This document shows positions 61,513-64,000 of a DNA stretch of 64,000 nt, in pieces. The notes under the pieces are model-generated. The model ran no database searches, was not told the DNA's origin, and saw only the letters and a list, made by a program, of their open reading frames with translations. The stretch is from contig NZ_QEHM01000010.1 in NCBI RefSeq assembly GCF_003116585.1, forward strand, positions 172,800-236,799. The letters are read 5' to 3'. The stretch's first letter is position 1. Each line of letters opens with the position of its first letter. Origin of the DNA: Albibacillus kandeliae (lineage in GTDB: Bacteria; Pseudomonadota; Alphaproteobacteria; Rhodobacterales; Rhodobacteraceae). The position numbers and the translations under genes were made by a program.

Positions 61513-63101
61513 CAGCCCCAGTGTGCCTTTGCAAAGTTGCCGTTTGCGCCGGTGGCCCCGACGATCAGGTCCTTGAGCGACGAATCGTAGATCGTCGGAT
61601 ACTGGGCCTCGTAGGTCCACAGCACCGGCAGTTCGTCGACCAGGATCTTCTGCACTTCACTGTAAAGCGCCTGGCGTTCCTCGTCCGAGGTGGCGACGGC
61701 CGCCTTGGCAAACAGCTCGTCAACCTTGGGGTTCTCGTACCCTTCGGTGTTGGAGAACAGCACGCCCTTGCGGATGTTGGAGCTGATGTAGGTCCGTGCC
61801 ACGCCGAGGGCGGGGTCGCCGAACTGGTAGAGCATGTTCGAACTGATGTCGTAGTCCCAGTTCGAGATGGCCTGCGCCCAGCCCGCCATGTCGGTCGACA
61901 GCAGCGTGATCTCGATGCCGCCTTCGGCCATCGACTGGCGGAAGAATTCGGCGATGCGCGTCATCACCTCGCCATAGGGCGGGATGGTATAGGTCAGCTT
62001 GACCCGGACGCCGTCCCCGTCGGGCGCCAGACCCATCTCGTCGAGCAGGGCGATGGCCTTGTCCACGTCCTTTTCGTACTTCGGCACGTCACCGTCATAG
62101 AACCGGGTGGTGGTGGCGATGGGGCCGGTCGCGACCTGGCCGAGGCCGAAGACGATGTTGTCGACGATGAAGTTGCGGTCCAGCAGGTACATCATGGCCT
62201 TGCGGAACCGGACGTCGTTCAGAGGCTCCTTGCGCAGGTTCAGCTCGTACCAAGCCATCGGCGAGAAGAACTCGTAGCCCTTGGTGGTCAGCTCCATGTT
62301 CGGCAGGCCGGCAACGCGCTGCACGTCGAAGGGTTCGATATCGTTCCACTGTGCGAGGTTGGCTTCGCCGGTTTCAAGCGCGACCGACCGCGAGGCCGCG
62401 TCGGGGACGATCTTGTAGTAAATCTCGGTGAGGCCCGGCTGCCCCTCGACGTAGTAGTCCTCGAAGGCGGTCAGGTGGATGTAGGAACCGCGCGCCCATT
62501 CGTTCAGCATGAACGGACCGGTGCCGATGGGTTTGTCGTTGGCCGGGTTGTTGCGATAATCGGTGCCCTCGTAGACGTGCTTGGGCGCGATCGGCGCGGA
62601 CGAGGCCTCGAAGGCGAGGATGAAGGGCGCGAAGGGTTCCTTCAGCTGAAACACGACCGTGTAATCGTCGGGCGCGGTGATGCTCTCGCAGCGGTCAAAG
62701 TTCGCGCGGGCGCGCGGGTGCACCTCTTTCAGCATCACGTCGCAGGAGAACACGACGTCGGCGGCGGTAAAGGGCTCGCCGTCATGCCACTTGGCATTCT
62801 CGACGAGGTGGAAGGTATAGGTCAGGCCGTCTTCCGACACCTCCCACGAAGTCGCCAGCTGCGGCTGCGGGGTCAGGTCGAAGTCGAAGGTCAGGAGGCT
62901 TTCGTAGATCTTGCCGCCAACGGTGCCGGTCGGGGTCTGCTGGTTCAGCGGCAGCACGAGGATCGGCGGTTCCGGCTGGATGATGGTGACAAGCCCGCCG
63001 TCCGGGGTGGCTGCCGAGGCTGCGCCGTTCAGCAATCCGTCGAGGAAGGGCAGTGCCGCACCGGTTCCGAGCAGCATTTTGTGGAAATCACGTCTCTTCA
63101 T
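61512..63101 (-). CDS. Dipeptide-type ABC transporter substrate-binding protein
   Basis: A 529-residue family-5 extracellular binding protein. It has a signal sequence starting MKRRDFHKMLLGTGAALPFL with a twin-Arg-like motif (RRDFHK), so Tat export is possible. Family features: QLATSWEVSEDGLTYTFHLV, KWHDGEPFTAADVVFSCDVM, RNNPANDKPIGTGPFMLNEW, RFRKAMMYLLDRNFIV. It is the first gene of the leftward operon with dppB, dppC, the fused ATPase and the amidase; AGGAGACTTC precedes the ATG. Confidence 0.94.
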   Translation of the reverse strand: MKRRDFHKMLLGTGAALPFLDGLLNGAASAATPDGGLVTIIQPEPPILVLPLNQQTPTGTVGGKIYESLLTFDFDLTPQPQLATSWEVSEDGLTYTFHLVENAKWHDGEPFTAADVVFSCDVMLKEVHPRARANFDRCESITAPDDYTVVFQLKEPFAPFILAFEASSAPIAPKHVYEGTDYRNNPANDKPIGTGPFMLNEWARGSYIHLTAFEDYYVEGQPGLTEIYYKIVPDAASRSVALETGEANLAQWNDIEPFDVQRVAGLPNMELTTKGYEFFSPMAWYELNLRKEPLNDVRFRKAMMYLLDRNFIVDNIVFGLGQVATGPIATTTRFYDGDVPKYEKDVDKAIALLDEMGLAPDGDGVRVKLTYTIPPYGEVMTRIAEFFRQSMAEGGIEITLLSTDMAGWAQAISNWDYDISSNMLYQFGDPALGVARTYISSNIRKGVLFSNTEGYENPKVDELFAKAAVATSDEERQALYSEVQKILVDELPVLWTYEAQYPTIYDSSLKDLIVGATGANGNFAKAHWG

Positions 63102-64000
63102 GAAGTCTCCTGACTGTTGACCCGTCTACTTTTGTGGCGTCGCGCTCCAACCGGGTTTGTGGAAGGCTTTGAACGGGCTGAACATTCGTAGGCGTGAACC
63201 CAGAGGAATGACAACCAGTCACGATGCGAGGCCCTATGGAGCGAACTCTGCAGGGCCGCGCGGCGCCGGGTTGTTGATGTCGGAATGTTGAGAGTTTTTT
63301 GGGAGGGGGGGCAGACAGCAGATAGGACTAGGTGACAACAAAACTGCGTCTCTTGATCGAATTTGTGGTCGATCGATTCTGCTGCAGCCCGTCCTTGGTG
63401 CTCGTGAGGGGGTGTTTTTCATTAGAATACAGATGGATAGTTCGGTGCAGGAGGGGGAATCGTTCGCCGGGCTTCACACAGCGCGACTCGCTGCGGCTCC
63501 CCGGCAAGTGAAGAGACGCCGCTGTTTTCATAGGCAGACAGGTTTCTCGGCCTGAGAGTATGCGGGACGCCTGCACCTGGCCTTTCCCTGCGAGGACGCC
63601 CCTGAACATCGAGCAATTGTCGTCCTGGCAGAACTCCTGCCGGGACTAAGCCTTCCCTGCCGGGACTCTCCAACGAGAGCCGTGGGATCGGATGGTCCGC
63701 CAACCTGATGCCGGGCATCATGCGCAGGAGCTTGATACCTTAAATGCCAAGAGGCGGAGCGCAGGGCCAGTCAGGTCAGAAAGGCGAAATCAGGCCGGTC
63801 TGACCTATCAGATTCAAAAAAGTGACGAGAATTTCAAAAAGGCTCTTGCGACTCCCTGAGGGATCAGTAAAAGGCCCTTCACCGGCGGCGCTGAGGCGCG
63901 GGACGGGGCGCCAGACGGGCGGTACGGACGGGAACGGACGGATCGTTACGAGACGCAAGGAAGAAAATCTGAGGTAATGCAGGCGGGGCGCGCCGAGAAG
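63102..64000. other. 899-base stretch without a supportable gene
   Basis: The right edge contains the promoter side of the ABC operon and then short open frames with no protein-like character. A 12-base direct repeat CCTGCCGGGACT occurs at 63636-63647 and 63656-63667. No tRNA, rRNA, insertion sequence or attachment site is recognisable. Confidence 0.5.

Noticed and set aside
63636..63667. 12-base direct repeat CCTGCCGGGACT
   Set aside because: Only two copies, 20 bases apart, with no spacer array or element; not CRISPR and not an evident attachment site.
63234..63958. Short open frames at the right edge
   Set aside because: No ribosome sites, family motifs or protein-like composition; overlapping frames on one strand only.

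Overview
The window looks like a chromosomal segment of an alphaproteobacterium of the order Rhodobacterales (roseobacter group). It is GC-rich. It carries the alphaproteobacterial flagellin regulators FlaF and FlbT, a DUF1217 flagellar protein, MucR-type zinc-finger regulators, a perfect CtrA-type box (TTAA-N7-TTAA) in front of flagellin, and TRAP and ABC uptake systems typical of marine or plant-associated roseobacters. I cannot name the genus from sequence alone.

Region A (1-34284) is one large motility island. It holds switch and export parts (fliM partial, fliL, fliF, fliH, fliN, fliP, fliG), a flagellin block (DUF1217 protein, flbT, flaF, flagellin, flgN-like, flgJ-like, flgI), hook and filament-junction genes (flgL, flgK, flgE), the rod and ring operon flgF-flgG-flgA-flgH plus a second FliL-like gene, flgD and fliK, and the stator genes motB and motA (6.3 kb apart). 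Mixed in are less familiar genes: a 624-residue periplasmic TPR protein, an RpoH-like sigma factor, two winged-helix response regulators with degenerate receivers (one FtcR/Rem-like), two MucR paralogues (one with a broken zinc finger), an FlmG-like TPR-glycosyltransferase, a GT2-FkbM glycosyltransferase-methyltransferase fusion, and several genes I do not recognise. fliI, flhA, flhB, fliR, fliQ, fliE, flgB and flgC are not in the window. A CAAGAA-centred motif recurs in the short intergenic regions of this island.

Region B (34281-41768) starts with a chromosomal ccdAB toxin-antitoxin pair with its own promoter and operator. A sugar locus follows: a LacI-family regulator divergent from a sugar-phosphate isomerase/epimerase, a Gfo/Idh/MocA dehydrogenase and a CUT2-type sugar ABC transporter (ATPase, permease, binding protein). 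Two near-palindromic LacI-type operators lie in the divergent promoter.

Region C (41812-53782) has ilvD divergent from a LysR gene, then a complete oxidative hexuronate pathway. A leftward operon (TRAP dctP-dctQ-dctM, uronate dehydrogenase, 2,5-dioxovalerate dehydrogenase) diverges from a rightward one (GntR/FCD regulator, kdgD, galactarolactone cycloisomerase, galactarolactone isomerase). Together they would import galacturonate or glucuronate and convert it to 2-oxoglutarate.

Region D (53786-63101) holds a LysR regulator divergent from an M20 amidohydrolase, a DUF3237 gene, and a leftward dipeptide-type ABC transporter operon ending in an amidase: a peptide or amide uptake and hydrolysis locus. 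The last 899 bases hold no gene I can support. Strong inverted-repeat terminators separate most convergent units.
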